Below, one piece after another: positions 36,431-46,834 of a stretch of DNA of 64,000 nucleotides; position 1 is the stretch's first letter, and every line of letters begins with the position of its first letter. Where the stretch lies: the NCBI GenBank assembly GCA_003255065.1, contig QAOA01006013.1, forward strand, positions 497,408 to 561,407, written 5' to 3'. The notes beneath the pieces were generated by a model. That model ran no database searches. It saw nothing but the letters and a program-made list of their open reading frames with translations, and had not been told where the DNA came from. Both the position numbers and the translations under genes were made by a program. The stretch is from Cercis canadensis (lineage: Eukaryota > Streptophyta > Magnoliopsida > Fabales > Fabaceae).

Positions 36431-37886
36431 ACATATAGACAAATTTATTAAAATAACACCATTTAATAAAATATTTACGAATTTAAGTTAATTTTAAAAT
36501 TATTTATTAAAATGAATCACTTTTTTTTTTTATTTATAAAACGCATATTTAAATCTGTATCTTCTATAAAAAAACATAAATTCAAAGGGTAAGAAAACAC
36601 AAATTCAAAATTATTCTTTCCCTTTTCTTGTTTTTGATGAAATTCACTCTTTTCCTTCTCTCCATTTAATTCCTACACCCTCGATTCTGATGCCCCACCT
36701 CTTTTGAGAACTAAGTCAACATGCCTTTCTCTCAGATGTTATGCTTAAGAAAGCAAACAAAAATTGATAAGTACTACAGAAAATAAATAAATTAATACAT
36801 AAAGAGCATAAGAGATTAGAAGATAAAGCCATGAAATAAATAGATGCCAAAATTGGAAGGTTTTCCTGCAAAAAGACTCAAAAGAAAGGGAATAGTGGTA
36901 GCTGCATGCTTGGACAATATTCAACAGCTCCTATACATCTGGACAATTGACGTATGTATGATGCAATGCTACTCATTTTTCACAAAATAATATCATCTAA
37001 TTCCCTACACAAAATAACCCCCATATTAAATATGATACTTTATAGGATTTCAACAGTTAAAATAAAATTTTGTTAAGAGTTTTAAATGGGTAAGTACTGC
37101 TATAAGTATATGAAGTTATAAAAGTAATGCCATATATACATTAGCTAATTTTATACTTTTTAGATTGATATTATTTAAATTTAATAAGATTCCTTTTAAT
37201 TTTTGCCATAGGTGAAATGATGCTAATTGGACAATGATATCATATGTGATATAAGGTGAAATAATCATTTCTCATAATCTTAGTCAATAAATAAAATGCA
37301 CATAGACACCACTATATTATCTTGAGAAAGTAAACAAAATTAATTGAGATTTTTTTTTGGCAAATAATAATAGCCCTTGATGCATAGGGCCTAAGAAGCT
37401 ATAAGGAAGCAAAGGATCAAAACCAATTTCATTCACCTACTACACTTGCAGGCCCCACCTCTATTGTTTGTACGCTCTTTATTTTCATTTCTATACTTGG
37501 CCAACCCAACTCAACAAACAGAGAGTACGTTTTGTGGGCATTAGAATCCAGGGTGCAGGAATTAATTGAAGAGAAGGAAAATATTGATAGAGAGAAGAGT
37601 GGATTTCATCAAGAACGAGAAAAGAGGAAGAATAACTTTGAATTTGCATTTTCTTACCCTTTGAATCTGTGTTTTTTTTTTTTTAGAAAATTTGCATTTT
37701 TTTTAAGAAAACACATATATAAATATACGTTTTTTTTATAGAATATGCAGATTTAAATATGTGTTTTATAGGTAAAAAAAAGTGATCAATTTTAATAAAT
37801 AATTTTAAAATTAACTTAGATTCGTAAATATTTATGAAATGGTATTATTTTGATAAATTTACCATCTATCTACATATATATATATA
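36431..37886. mobile_element. Long terminal-inverted-repeat element, about 1.45 kb
   Basis: The arm 36431-36700 is repeated in inverted orientation at 37537-37886. Shared blocks include ttaattttaaaattatttat, ttcaaagggtaagaaaa, gatgaaattcactctt and aattcctacaccct. Arms of about 270-350 bp with a non-coding core are typical of Mutator-like or foldback elements. The outer boundaries carry similar ACATATA stretches that may be remnants of a target duplication. No transposase is present. Confidence 0.7.
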
Positions 37887-37899
37887 TATATATATATAT
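37872..37899. repeat. (AT)n microsatellite
   Basis: An uninterrupted run of about 13 AT units lies at the right edge of the long-TIR element. Confidence 0.85.
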
Positions 37900-38149
37900 G
37901 AATATGACTATAACAATATGAGTAGTCTTGTGAAATTAGTTGTGATCATCTAGCGTCACTTCAGTCACGTACGTAGGCATCAGCATCCATCAATTATGGA
38001 CAAGCATCCTAGTGAGGCAAGTTATAAATACCAGCAACCAACCCATCAGACCCATACCAATAAGAGTCAACAGAAAACCCATCAAGATCAAGTATATATC
38101 CAATCCTGTAATTGTTAAACTCAAAGATGCTTCTGAATTCCGCGCTATG

Positions 38150-38585
38150 GTTTAAAAATGAGTAAACCTACATTTGAGTCCTCGAAAGATTGGACTTTCA
38201 ACAAAATCGTCATTCAAAGATTAAAAACAACAAATTGGTCATTGAAAGATAGGACATCCATAACAAAATGGTCATTCGTTAGTATGATCTGTTAACAAGT
38301 GACAGAAGTGTTGACGTGTTACCGTTAACTGCTTGTGTGGCACGTTAGTTGCTGAGATGACATTTTAAGTTGCTGAAATGGGTTGCTGGCGTGTCTTCTG
38401 GTTGGAACACTAAGACAGGTAAGGACCTAAGGACTACAGGGTTGAGCCCACTTCGCTGAGCTCCGTAGATAGCTGGGTCTTGACCGGGGGCGAAGACGAA
38501 ACGGCGGCGACGGCAGCTGCAAGGGTGGGGAAAGGTAGTTTCTTCAATGTGCCACCAGAACCATTTGGCATAGAGATGGAGGAAG
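38150..38585 (-). repeat. Left copy of an inverted ATL-plus-repeat unit
   Basis: On the minus strand this unit carries an ATL gene fragment running into about 230 bp of non-coding sequence that ends gagtcctcgaaag/gtaggtttactc. The same unit occurs inverted at about 40130-40551. The copies look about 90% identical over roughly 420 bp. Confidence 0.85.
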
Positions 38586-38692
38586 AGAACAAACACAACC
38601 ACAAAGAAGAGGATTATTATAGCTACCACCATGATCTTTCCGGTTACTTCAATGGCCAAAGAATCACTCAATCTTTCATCTGAGTCACCCAT
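38345..38692 (-). pseudogene. Truncated ATL-type RING-H2 ubiquitin ligase gene (RING missing)
   Basis: Intact ATL proteins are membrane-anchored E3 ligases with an N-terminal transmembrane helix, a GLD motif, then a RING-H2 domain. The frame here encodes 115 residues: a transmembrane stretch near residues 20-42 (MVVAIIILFFVVVFVLFLHL), an Arg-rich segment with RRRRFVFAPGQ, the GLD-like region QRSGLNPVVLRSLPVLVFQ, and then PED. At this point, where intact ATLs continue into the Cys-rich RING, the sequence switches to a non-coding repeat that adds about 15 unrelated residues and a stop. The protein would lack ubiquitin-ligase activity. The repeat junction is shared with the inverted copy near 40.3 kb. 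Confidence 0.8.
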
Positions 38693-39643
38693 GGTTATGT
38701 TCTAGCTTTCCCTTATGCTCAGGCAATTCTACAATCGGTTTCAGGGGCAGATAAAGCTTTCAGCTTTAACTCCAAATACCGCCAGAAAGTTCAAAAACTC
38801 ACAAATTACAAAACCCAAGGAGACGGCCATTTGGTTAGCCAAGAGTCTAAAAGGAATGATGATTGAAGAGAGTGCAGGATGGTGTTCATGAGGTATCTTC
38901 ATCTGTGGTAAGTTTGCTTGTATTTGATGTTTAAAATTGCTTTACTAGTTCTTAGCTCTTCAAGTGCTTTATGCTGCTGTATATAGTGACTATACGAATT
39001 AATAACATCAACTCACAATCAATTGTATGGATAGTCATTATTGTTAAGCCATCATGTAAAGATTAATTAACGCTTTCCTTGTGCTTCCTAGTTGATTAAA
39101 GACAAGTATGAAAGAAAACATTGTCAGTTGACAGTTACTAATATCACGGAAACCAAAATTTAGTTAGTAAATGATAATGAATGCAATAACATTATGTATT
39201 GTTTCAGCAAAGCAGATAAACCAATACTAAATAAATTATGTGAAGTAAAGTAGTGTATAACTAAGGGAACTGCTTTTCCTTTCCAATATATACCAGACAC
39301 CAAATAAGCGGTTGTGGTTAAGAGCTTGACAAGTCAGCTTAATTAGTCCGCGAGTTGTTTACATGAGTAATTTAACGAGTATGTAGCTTCGTAGAATTTG
39401 CTTGGATTCTTCCTCTTGAAAGCAACACATATAAGCCTATTTATTTTTTTATAAAAAAAATACTATAAATATACGTGTTTTCCCCTTCCTCGTCATTGCA
39501 TGGCCAAAAAAAAAACTTCCTCGTCATTATTCTTTATATATTATCTGCTATTATTATCAATCTTATACTTGTATAACTGGAATTAACTTCACCTCTTGGT
39601 AGTTAAGAGACAAGAAAAGTTCTAGTTTGTAGAGCCATCACAC
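38693..39643. other. Spacer between truncated ATL and chimeric LEA_2 gene
   Basis: No gene is supported. 38700-38880 would be the upstream region of the truncated ATL frame. 39430-39643 is AT-rich and forms the presumed promoter of the LEA_2-like gene; the sequence ttatataatatc-like (39530-39545, tatatattatc) could act as a TATA region. Confidence 0.4.
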
Positions 39644-40357
39644 ATGGAAGATATAGCTAGTAGTCATCCAAATGTTCCACTTTATGTCACCGTTAACGAA
39701 GACGCCGGCGGCACTGACAGTGGTAGGAGGAAGGGGCGCTGTGACGGTGCCAAGTTCTGTGTCCGTGTGGTGACTTGGGCTATCCTTTTATGTTTTGTTA
39801 GTTTGATGGTGTGCGTAGGCATAGCTTGGGATGTGATGAACCCGCATGAACTGGGTTTTCATGTGGGTTCAATATCTGTCTCCAACTTTACTGCCTCTGA
39901 TTCAAAACTCGAAAGGAAGTACGAGGTGGGATTGAGCATCAAAAAAACAAACGAGAAAGTAAAAGTGTCGCTTGACCATTTCAAGGTGTGGGTGTGTTAT
40001 GGAGAGGCGCGGCTCACAGAGGGCATTGTGGAAGGCATGTACCTGGAAAAGATGAGCGAGAAGGATCTGGTAAGTTCAAGTTCAGATTCAGGTTCAGCAG
40101 AGTTGGTTGGGAATGGGAAGGTGTCCGGGGATATGGGTAAGGAATGGAGGCGCATGGAAGAAACCACCTCTCCCTACCCTCACAGTCGTCGTCGCTGCCG
40201 GTTCGTCTTTGCCCCCAGTCAAGACCCAACTATCTACGGTGCTCAGCGAAATGGGCTCGACCCTACAGTCCTTAGGTCCTTACCTGTCTTAGTGTTCCAA
40301 CCAGAAGACACATCAGCAGCCCATTTCAACAACTTAAAATGCCATCTCAGCAACTAA
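39644..40357 (+). CDS. Chimeric frame: LEA_2/NHL-like N-terminus fused to an ATL fragment
   Basis: The 237-residue frame has two unrelated parts. Residues 1-160 resemble NDR1/HIN1-like (LEA_2) proteins: a short polar N-terminus, a transmembrane segment near 43-65 (VVTWAILLCFVSLMVCVGIA), then extracellular-type beta sequence (FHVGSISVSNF, KYEVGLSIKKTN, VKVSLDHFKVWVCYGE). From about residue 166 it becomes EETTSPYPHS, RFVFAPSQDP, GLDPTVLRSLPVLVFQPED, which is ATL sequence, and ends in the same 15-residue tail and stop as the truncated ATL at 38.3 kb. The LEA_2 domain is therefore cut short. The frame has no internal stop, so it could be translated, but function is doubtful. It could be annotated as a small hypothetical gene; I treat it as a fusion created by insertion of the ATL-plus-repeat unit. 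Confidence 0.65.
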   Translation: MEDIASSHPNVPLYVTVNEDAGGTDSGRRKGRCDGAKFCVRVVTWAILLCFVSLMVCVGIAWDVMNPHELGFHVGSISVSNFTASDSKLERKYEVGLSIKKTNEKVKVSLDHFKVWVCYGEARLTEGIVEGMYLEKMSEKDLVSSSSDSGSAELVGNGKVSGDMGKEWRRMEETTSPYPHSRRRCRFVFAPSQDPTIYGAQRNGLDPTVLRSLPVLVFQPEDTSAAHFNNLKCHLSN

Positions 40358-40551
40358 CGTGCCATGCAAGCAGTTAACGGTGACACGTCAGCACTTCCGT
40401 CACTTGTTAATATACCACACTAACAGAGGACCATTTTGTTATGGATGTCCTATCTTTCAAGGACCAATTTGTTGTTTTCTATCTTTGAAGGACGATTTTG
40501 TTGAAAGTCCAATCTTTCGAGGACTCAAATGTAGGTTTACTCTTTAAAAAC
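40130..40551 (+). repeat. Right copy of the inverted ATL-plus-repeat unit
   Basis: Inverted partner of 38150-38585. It supplies the C-terminal 70 or so codons of the chimeric frame and about 190 bp of downstream non-coding sequence, ending ggactcaaatgtaggtttac. Confidence 0.85.
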
Positions 40552-41626
40552 TCACGGGCAAACACCCTTTTACTAGTGGTGCCACTCGTATCTGCACAAC
40601 AACTCATAAAGAAGAAAACATTCAGTTTCCTAGCCATCATATACTCCATAACCACTATCAGATATTAGTCTTCAAGACAACATGTCGTGGCTTTTTGTGC
40701 AACCAAATTATATTTGGACAGAAACTAATGGGATTATCTTCTCATCGCCATAGCAATTAATAAGAATTGATTACTTTTGCTGGTGAACTAATGCATACCC
40801 ATGAGTTACTTGCAATTTTTCACAGCTACCTTTCTCTGCTTTCTTTCTCTTATTGGCATTTGGTTGTAATGGAATTTTTATTTTTCATTATCGTTAATTC
40901 CTAGTTAGTGGGAGATATGTTGTCGCCTAAAATTAACAGTAGCCAATGATATTGGTCCGCTACGTGAACTGCATCATTTTGTTTTCTAACCCAACAGAAA
41001 TATAGTCAAATATCAAGATAAATGTGTTTCTGTTATGTATGTTGTTCAAAACTTTAAAAAAACTTTCACAAAGAAAAAAGATTGAACATCCAATATATTC
41101 AAAATATGTAAAAAGATTACACTTTTTTGGGCCCTTTAAAACATTTAGGAGGTATATTGAAGTTATTATAGCTATTAGAAACAAAAAAAAAATTGTCGCT
41201 CAACAAACCCTTGTTAGCATAAAAAAATTATATTAAGTAAAGAGACTTTGGTCTTAGCATTTAGCACCAAAAACACAGCTTTGATTAGTCTAACAATGAG
41301 TTGGAAAAAATTTGAAAAGTAAGATTGACTTTTAGCTATAATATACAAGGGCAACAATAATAGTAACACAGTCTTCTTAATTAGCAGATCAAACCAGGTC
41401 AAACAGTATCCAGCATAAAATAAAATAAATAACTTGACTGATACTTAATCCCACAAATCAGGAATTCCATGTATGTTTATCTAAGTATACAAGAAACCAA
41501 AATAGATATATTTATTTTTGTCACACACATTGAATTCTTCATACGGATCTTTGAGTAGACAGTGATGATATCATATATATATTAATTCTTGAAAAGAAAT
41601 TAATGCGCTTTGCTAGATTCCTCTCT
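40552..41626. other. AT-rich spacer
   Basis: No gene is supported. Short AT-rich frames at 40960-41402 have no recognisable domain. Confidence 0.45.
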
Positions 41627-41634
41627 AGTCTAGC

Positions 41635-44508
41635 CTAGAAAGCATCGAAATGCTAGATTTTTTGCCATACCCATTTCGGGTACGTTTCCGAAACGCAAAA
41701 TGCGTCTCCTTCGCCGAAATGCCCACTTTTTTTTAAAAAAAAAAAATTGCATTTTGAAACGCGCCAAAATGTCCTAGAAACGCATTTGAAATGCCCTACT
41801 AGCTGTCGGTTAGGGGAATGACGCTGTTTTGCTGGAGGCAGAAAACTAACTTACGCAGAACGACGTCGTTTCGTATAAGTAGCAATTCCACATATGCTAG
41901 AAACGACGCCATTTTGCAGCTGAGCCATTTCTTCTCAATTCTTCTCCCCAAAATCACAGGAAAGGCAGAACATTGAAAATTCCTCTTCCTTCTTCTCGGT
42001 CTGCAACAACTGCTCCTCCTCCATTGCTCAACCAAAGTGAAGGGTGGGTGGATTGAAGACTTTGAAGGTTATTTTGTGGCCTCCTTTGAGGTAATATGAC
42101 TTCATCTCCCTCTAAAAATTCTTGTAGTTTTACTAGTAGGTCTATTAATAAAGAATCATCATCTAATGCTCAAAAAGATGTGACTCCTCTTTAGGGATAT
42201 GTGGCTATTATTGATCATGAAAATAGGAAGAGTGATGAGACTAAAAATTGGCAATGTAATTTTTGTAATAGAATTTTTCAAGGAACATATACTAGGGTTA
42301 GACACCATTTGTTAAGAATTTTTAGATTGGGTATACAAGGGTGCCCAAATGTGACTAATGAGAATATATCATCAATGAATGTCATGATTGAGGTAGCTGA
42401 AATTAGAAAAAAATTCAAGGAAGTTCCATTACCTCCTAGTCTTAGTCCTATGGTTGAGGAATCAATTGGGGGAAATAAAATAAGGGCTATTGGTCCTCTT
42501 GAAAAAGTTGTTAACCAAGGAATTAGAGAACAAATTAAGTCTGAAATTGCAAAGATTTTTTTATTCAGCTAGTTTGTTTTTTAATCTTGCATGTAATCCT
42601 CATTACATAAATGCATTTCAAATGTGTGCAAACAACATTATTTCTAGCTTTATGCCTCATGGTTATAATGCATTAAGAACTACTTTGTTGCAAAGAGAGA
42701 GGGCAAATGTTGAGAGATTAATACTATCAATTAAAAAAACTTAAAAGGAGAAGGGATTAAGCATAATGAGTGATGGGGTGGACTGATGTTCAAAAGATGT
42801 CACTAATTAATTTTGTGGTTGTTTCTAATGATGATCCTATGTTTTTGAAAGCTATTGATGGTTCTGCAGAATATAAAAATAAAAATTATATTGCTCAATT
42901 GATGAGATCTGTAGTTCGGGAGGTTGACCCAAACAATGTGGTACAAATTATCACTAACAATGTCCTAATTTGTAAGGTTGTTGGTTTAATAATTGAAGTT
43001 GAATATCCTTTCATATTTTGGACCCTTTGTGTAGTGCATATATTAAATATTGCATTGAAGAATATTTGTGCTGCTAAGAACACAGAGATAAATGAGAATG
43101 TTTACAGTCTATGGCATTGGATCACTCAAGTTACTGAAGATACTATGTTTATTAGAAAGTTTATCATGAATCATTCAATGAGGTTATCCATATTTAATGT
43201 ATTTGTGCTTTTAAAATTTATTGGCCATTGTTAAAACAAGATTTGCTTCAACCATAGTGATGCTCAAAAGGCTAAAGCTCATAAAGCGTGCTTTCTAAAA
43301 CATGGTTATTAGTGATCAATGGACTAGTTATAAAGAGGATGATGTTGGAAAGACTGACTATGTGAGAGGAACTCTTTTGGATGAAGTTTGGTAGGATAAG
43401 GTCGACTATATCCTTTCTTTTACAAAGTCTATCTATGAAATGCTTCGACTTTGTGATACTGATAAGCCTACATTGTATTTGATCTATGGTTTTTTGGATT
43501 GTATGATTGGAGAAGTCAAGACATCCATATATAGACATGAAGGAAAGCAATCCCATGAGCAATCATCCTTTTATGATGTGGTGTATGGAATACTTCTTAG
43601 TTGTTGGACAAAGAGTTGTTCACCGTTACATTGCTTGATTAATTTACTAAATCCAAGGTAAATTTTAAATCAATCTTCTTCATTTAATTTCTTAATTTTT
43701 GTATATAAAGTTTGAGATATATTGTTTCAATTTGTTTTTCTCCATATTATGTAGGTATTATAGTGAAAAATTGTTTAATGAGGCACCAAAGAAAATTGCT
43801 CCACATCAGGATAATGAAATATCCAAAGAAAGGAATAAGTGTTTCAATAGGTACTTTCAAAGTTATGAAAGAGTTAACAAATGTGCAAAATGAGTTCTTT
43901 GATTTCTCTAGAAACCTTAGAGATTTTTTCTTGCCCTCAATCCATTAAAGATAGAGAGAGATTGGAACTAAAGGCTTGGTGGAATAATTATAAGGCTGCT
44001 GCCCCTTTGCTCCAAGCACTTGCTTTGAAGCTTCTTGGCCAACCATGCTCATCATCTTGCTGTGAAATAAATTGGAGCACATACTCCTTTATCCATTCAA
44101 TGAAAAGAAATTTGATGAATCCTTAAAGGGCTGAAGATTTAGTATTTGTTCATACAAATATTCGTCTTTTGTTAAGGAAAATTGATAAATATTTAAGTGG
44201 AGACACCAAAAATTGGGATGTTGTTAGAGATAATTGAGAACTATTTGATGAGGGTGATGGTCTTGAAGTTGCTAACTTATCACTTGATGAACCTGATATG
44301 GAAGCTGTAATCATTGGTAATGGAAATGATGAAATTAATAGTGTTAGGAGTTGAATTTTGATTAATGATTTGTACTTGAGTTAATACTTGTTAATTGTTA
44401 CTTATTTGTTAAGGATTTATGGCGTACCAATACTCTTATTTTTTGAAAAATGTCATATCGATATTTCGTACCCATACCGAATACGAAATTCGTACCGGTG
44501 CTACTTAG
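41635..44508. mobile_element. hAT-superfamily transposon, 2,874 bp
   Basis: The termini CTAGAAAGCATCG and, as reverse complement of the right end, CTAAGTAGCACCG are imperfect inverted repeats (9 of 13). They are flanked by perfect 8-bp direct repeats AGTCTAGC at 41627-41634 and 44509-44516. Inside is a plus-strand BED/DUF659/hAT transposase relic. Subterminal sequence on both sides contains CATACCC/GGGTACG-type motifs. Confidence 0.87.
42096..44354 (+). pseudogene. BED-finger hAT transposase relic with DUF659 and C-terminal parts
   Basis: From ATG at 42096 the frame gives MTSSPSKNSCSFTSRS and reaches an in-frame TAG (42192-42194). It then continues with a BED-type zinc finger (WQCNFCNRIF then RVRHHL and GCPNV). 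Frame changes and stops follow. Later pieces match hAT/DUF659 proteins: NPHYINAFQMCANN, TDVQKMSLINFVV, FIFWTLCVVHILNIALK, and the C-terminal block LKAWWNNYKAAAPLLQALALKLL and RAEDLVFVHTNIRLLLRK. The stop at 44352-44354 ends the relic. Multiple disruptions show it is not functional. Confidence 0.85.
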
Positions 44509-44516
44509 AGTCTAGC

Positions 44517-45474
44517 TCTAGAAATGACTAATGTTGTGTTGTTACATGGACTTTGATGACTTGAATTTCATACAAAACTCACGTGTTATGGAGCGTAAAA
44601 TATCTGCTTTGGCTATACCTAAACTTTAGAGTCTGAGGTTGACATTCACTCTATGATTAATCACTCTAAAGAGTTACACTTTCAAGGTACTAGGAGCCCT
44701 CACGAGGAAAGTCAAAAAGGTGATAGAATACCCTGGTCGTATGTTGATTTTCTATCACTTGGTCTTAGATGAATACAATACTCTTCTCTGCCGCCCTTCT
44801 GAAAACGTTTTAAATTTTTGTTAGTTATTACACTTTATGGTAATCTTGGACTTTAAAGCTTTTTTTTTGTTTTTTTTTTTTTTAAGATTTGTAAATTATA
44901 AATATTCAAGAAAGGAGTCAAGGACATAAAAGAAATTAAAAAGAGGATTGCAAATCATGAGGTGTACTTTTATAAATTTATGAATTATTAAGTTTCTTAT
45001 AAATTATTATTCACTGAAAACACTTTGACTATTTTAAATACATTTTATATTTTAGAAGGGCCCCAAAGAGGAGGGAATTGTCCTTTAGAAGGATAATAAC
45101 AAACATTTTGAGTTCCAAAAGGATTGTGATGGACCCAAAAAAAAAAAAGTGACTAAGACGCAGTCATTTTAGAACGGAGGAGGCAGCCAGCAGATTGGAA
45201 GAGGCAGATATAGTAGTATATGCTGATTGCTGATGTCGTGGGCATGCGATGCAACAATTTTCTCCAGTCAATTTGTCACTTTTTCCAAATTTGTCTTTTC
45301 CAAGCCAAAGCTTCTTTCTAGGAAGCCTATTTTGTTCTTAAGATCCAGAGAGAGACAGCACTTTTGAAGCCTATAAAAAGTGACTTATATATAGATCACA
45401 ACATCACTACATCGAAACACAACCTCGTCTAAAACTAACAATAGCCGAATATCAATCTACAGTTTTAATCTGTC
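44517..45474. promoter_or_regulatory. Upstream region of the VQ gene
   Basis: A W-box (TTGACT on the minus strand) lies at 45266-45271 and a TATA box TATAAA at 45372-45377, about 100 bp before the start codon. The distal part is AT-rich with a poly-T tract near 44860-44883. Confidence 0.5.
45372..45377 (+). promoter_or_regulatory. TATA box of the VQ gene
   Basis: The sequence cctataaaaagtg sits about 100 bp before the ATG at 45475, a usual distance for a plant TATA box plus leader. Confidence 0.6.
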
Positions 45475-45885
45475 ATGTCTATGCAAATGGGCAAACTCGG
45501 ATCAGAATCAGATCAGCGCCACCAATACCATCATCACTTCCACTCCAAGACCAAGAAACCCATGAAAACCATGAAGAAATCTGTTAAGATAACCTATATC
45601 TCAAGCCCCTTAATGTTCAGGGCATGCCATGCTTCTGAGTTCCGAGGTATAGTTCAAGATCTCACTGGCAACAACTCAAACAAGCTGGTTCAAGGCCCAG
45701 ACAGGAGTACAAGTACAACTATGACTCATCAACATGTTGATGAGGGACCATCACCATCCTACAGCTATAACATAAGGGATTCTCTTGCGTTCGATGAAGG
45801 TTACTTCTGGACACAATTTTTTCAAACTATGTCTGGCTTGCAGTCAACACACCTTGTGCACTTAGATCATCAATATCATACGTAG
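45475..45885 (+). CDS. VQ-motif protein, SIB-like
   Basis: VQ proteins bind WRKY transcription factors and tune defence and growth responses. The intronless 136-residue frame carries the motif FRGIVQDLTG at residues 56-65, an exact fit to FxxxVQxxTG. It is preceded by KSVKITYISSPLMFRACHASE, a layout seen in sigma-factor-binding (SIB1/SIB2-like) VQ proteins. Residues 15-40 are rich in His and Lys, which could act as a nuclear or plastid-targeting segment. The tail is Ser/Tyr-rich. Placement within SIB1/SIB2 versus another VQ subgroup is by eye. The TATA box and a W-box upstream fit WRKY-responsive expression. Confidence 0.88.
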   Translation: MSMQMGKLGSESDQRHQYHHHFHSKTKKPMKTMKKSVKITYISSPLMFRACHASEFRGIVQDLTGNNSNKLVQGPDRSTSTTMTHQHVDEGPSPSYSYNIRDSLAFDEGYFWTQFFQTMSGLQSTHLVHLDHQYHT

Positions 45886-46834
45886 AACCAATCAACACTC
45901 ATTGGAAAAGTTTCCATATATATGTCGGCTTTCACTTGCAGGATAGCATTTCTACGTTGGGTCCAGATCCACCCACATCGGCTGATACCCTGAACTTTTT
46001 TTTTTTTTTTCTAGAAGCTGAAATGCCCAAATAATTGATCCTCTCAAAATGGGTCAAACTCTACTTGACAACTTAGGGCTGTAAGGTCCGTGTTTGCCAT
46101 TGGCAGACATATATACCCGCCCTATGAAATGTCTAGCTAGGATTACGAGCCCATCTTATATAATATCTGAAGGCACCAACAGTATTCATATGACTCCTAT
46201 TAGGTTCTATTTAGTTGTCTTTCCCTTCCGTGAGGCTTCTCGGCCTCTTTCATTAATGTTAGAGATAGACCAATATTATATTATATATAACTCACTAAAC
46301 CGAGATCGTGGTAACAAATTCGTGCACTTGCTTTTTTAATTTTATCCTTTCCTCCCGTTTTAGAGTGTGTGAACTATGAACCACGAGGTTAGAAATAAAA
46401 GGGAGTGAAAATAAAGTGAATTTCAAAAATTTTAACTTCATAATTAAAAGTATTAGGTAAAAATAATGAAAAATCCCTCATCTTTTTATTTTTTGGTAAT
46501 TTTGGCGAACACATATCCCACAAGTACACCCTAAGCTTTCAGACCTACTAAGCCAAAACAGAAAAGAGAGAGCAATCTTAATACTAAACAAGCAAAATTT
46601 CAAATATTAGAGCAAACATTTACATAAAAGCGACAAGTTATCTTACTACTTGAGAAACATAAAGCCAAGGGTTTGATCGTTTGTCTTTTGCAGAAGATAA
46701 ACAAACATGTCCTTTAAGCCGCAAGCTTTTCCTTTTTTTTTTTTTTTCCCTTTCCTTCCCCTACATTGATATCCATTGCCTGATCCTCCAAAGTAAATAG
46801 GCTAAAAGGGCAGTAATTTTAGCAATCTTACCGG
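45886..46834. other. Intergenic region between convergent VQ and GIF1-type genes
   Basis: It contains the presumed 3' UTRs. A poly-T stretch lies at about 46001-46014 and another at about 46732-46748. A frame at 46094-46339 has no recognisable domain. Confidence 0.4.

Noticed and set aside
46094..46339. 81-residue frame downstream of the VQ gene
   Set aside because: No recognisable motif, lies in the probable 3' UTR/spacer, and has no promoter-like context.
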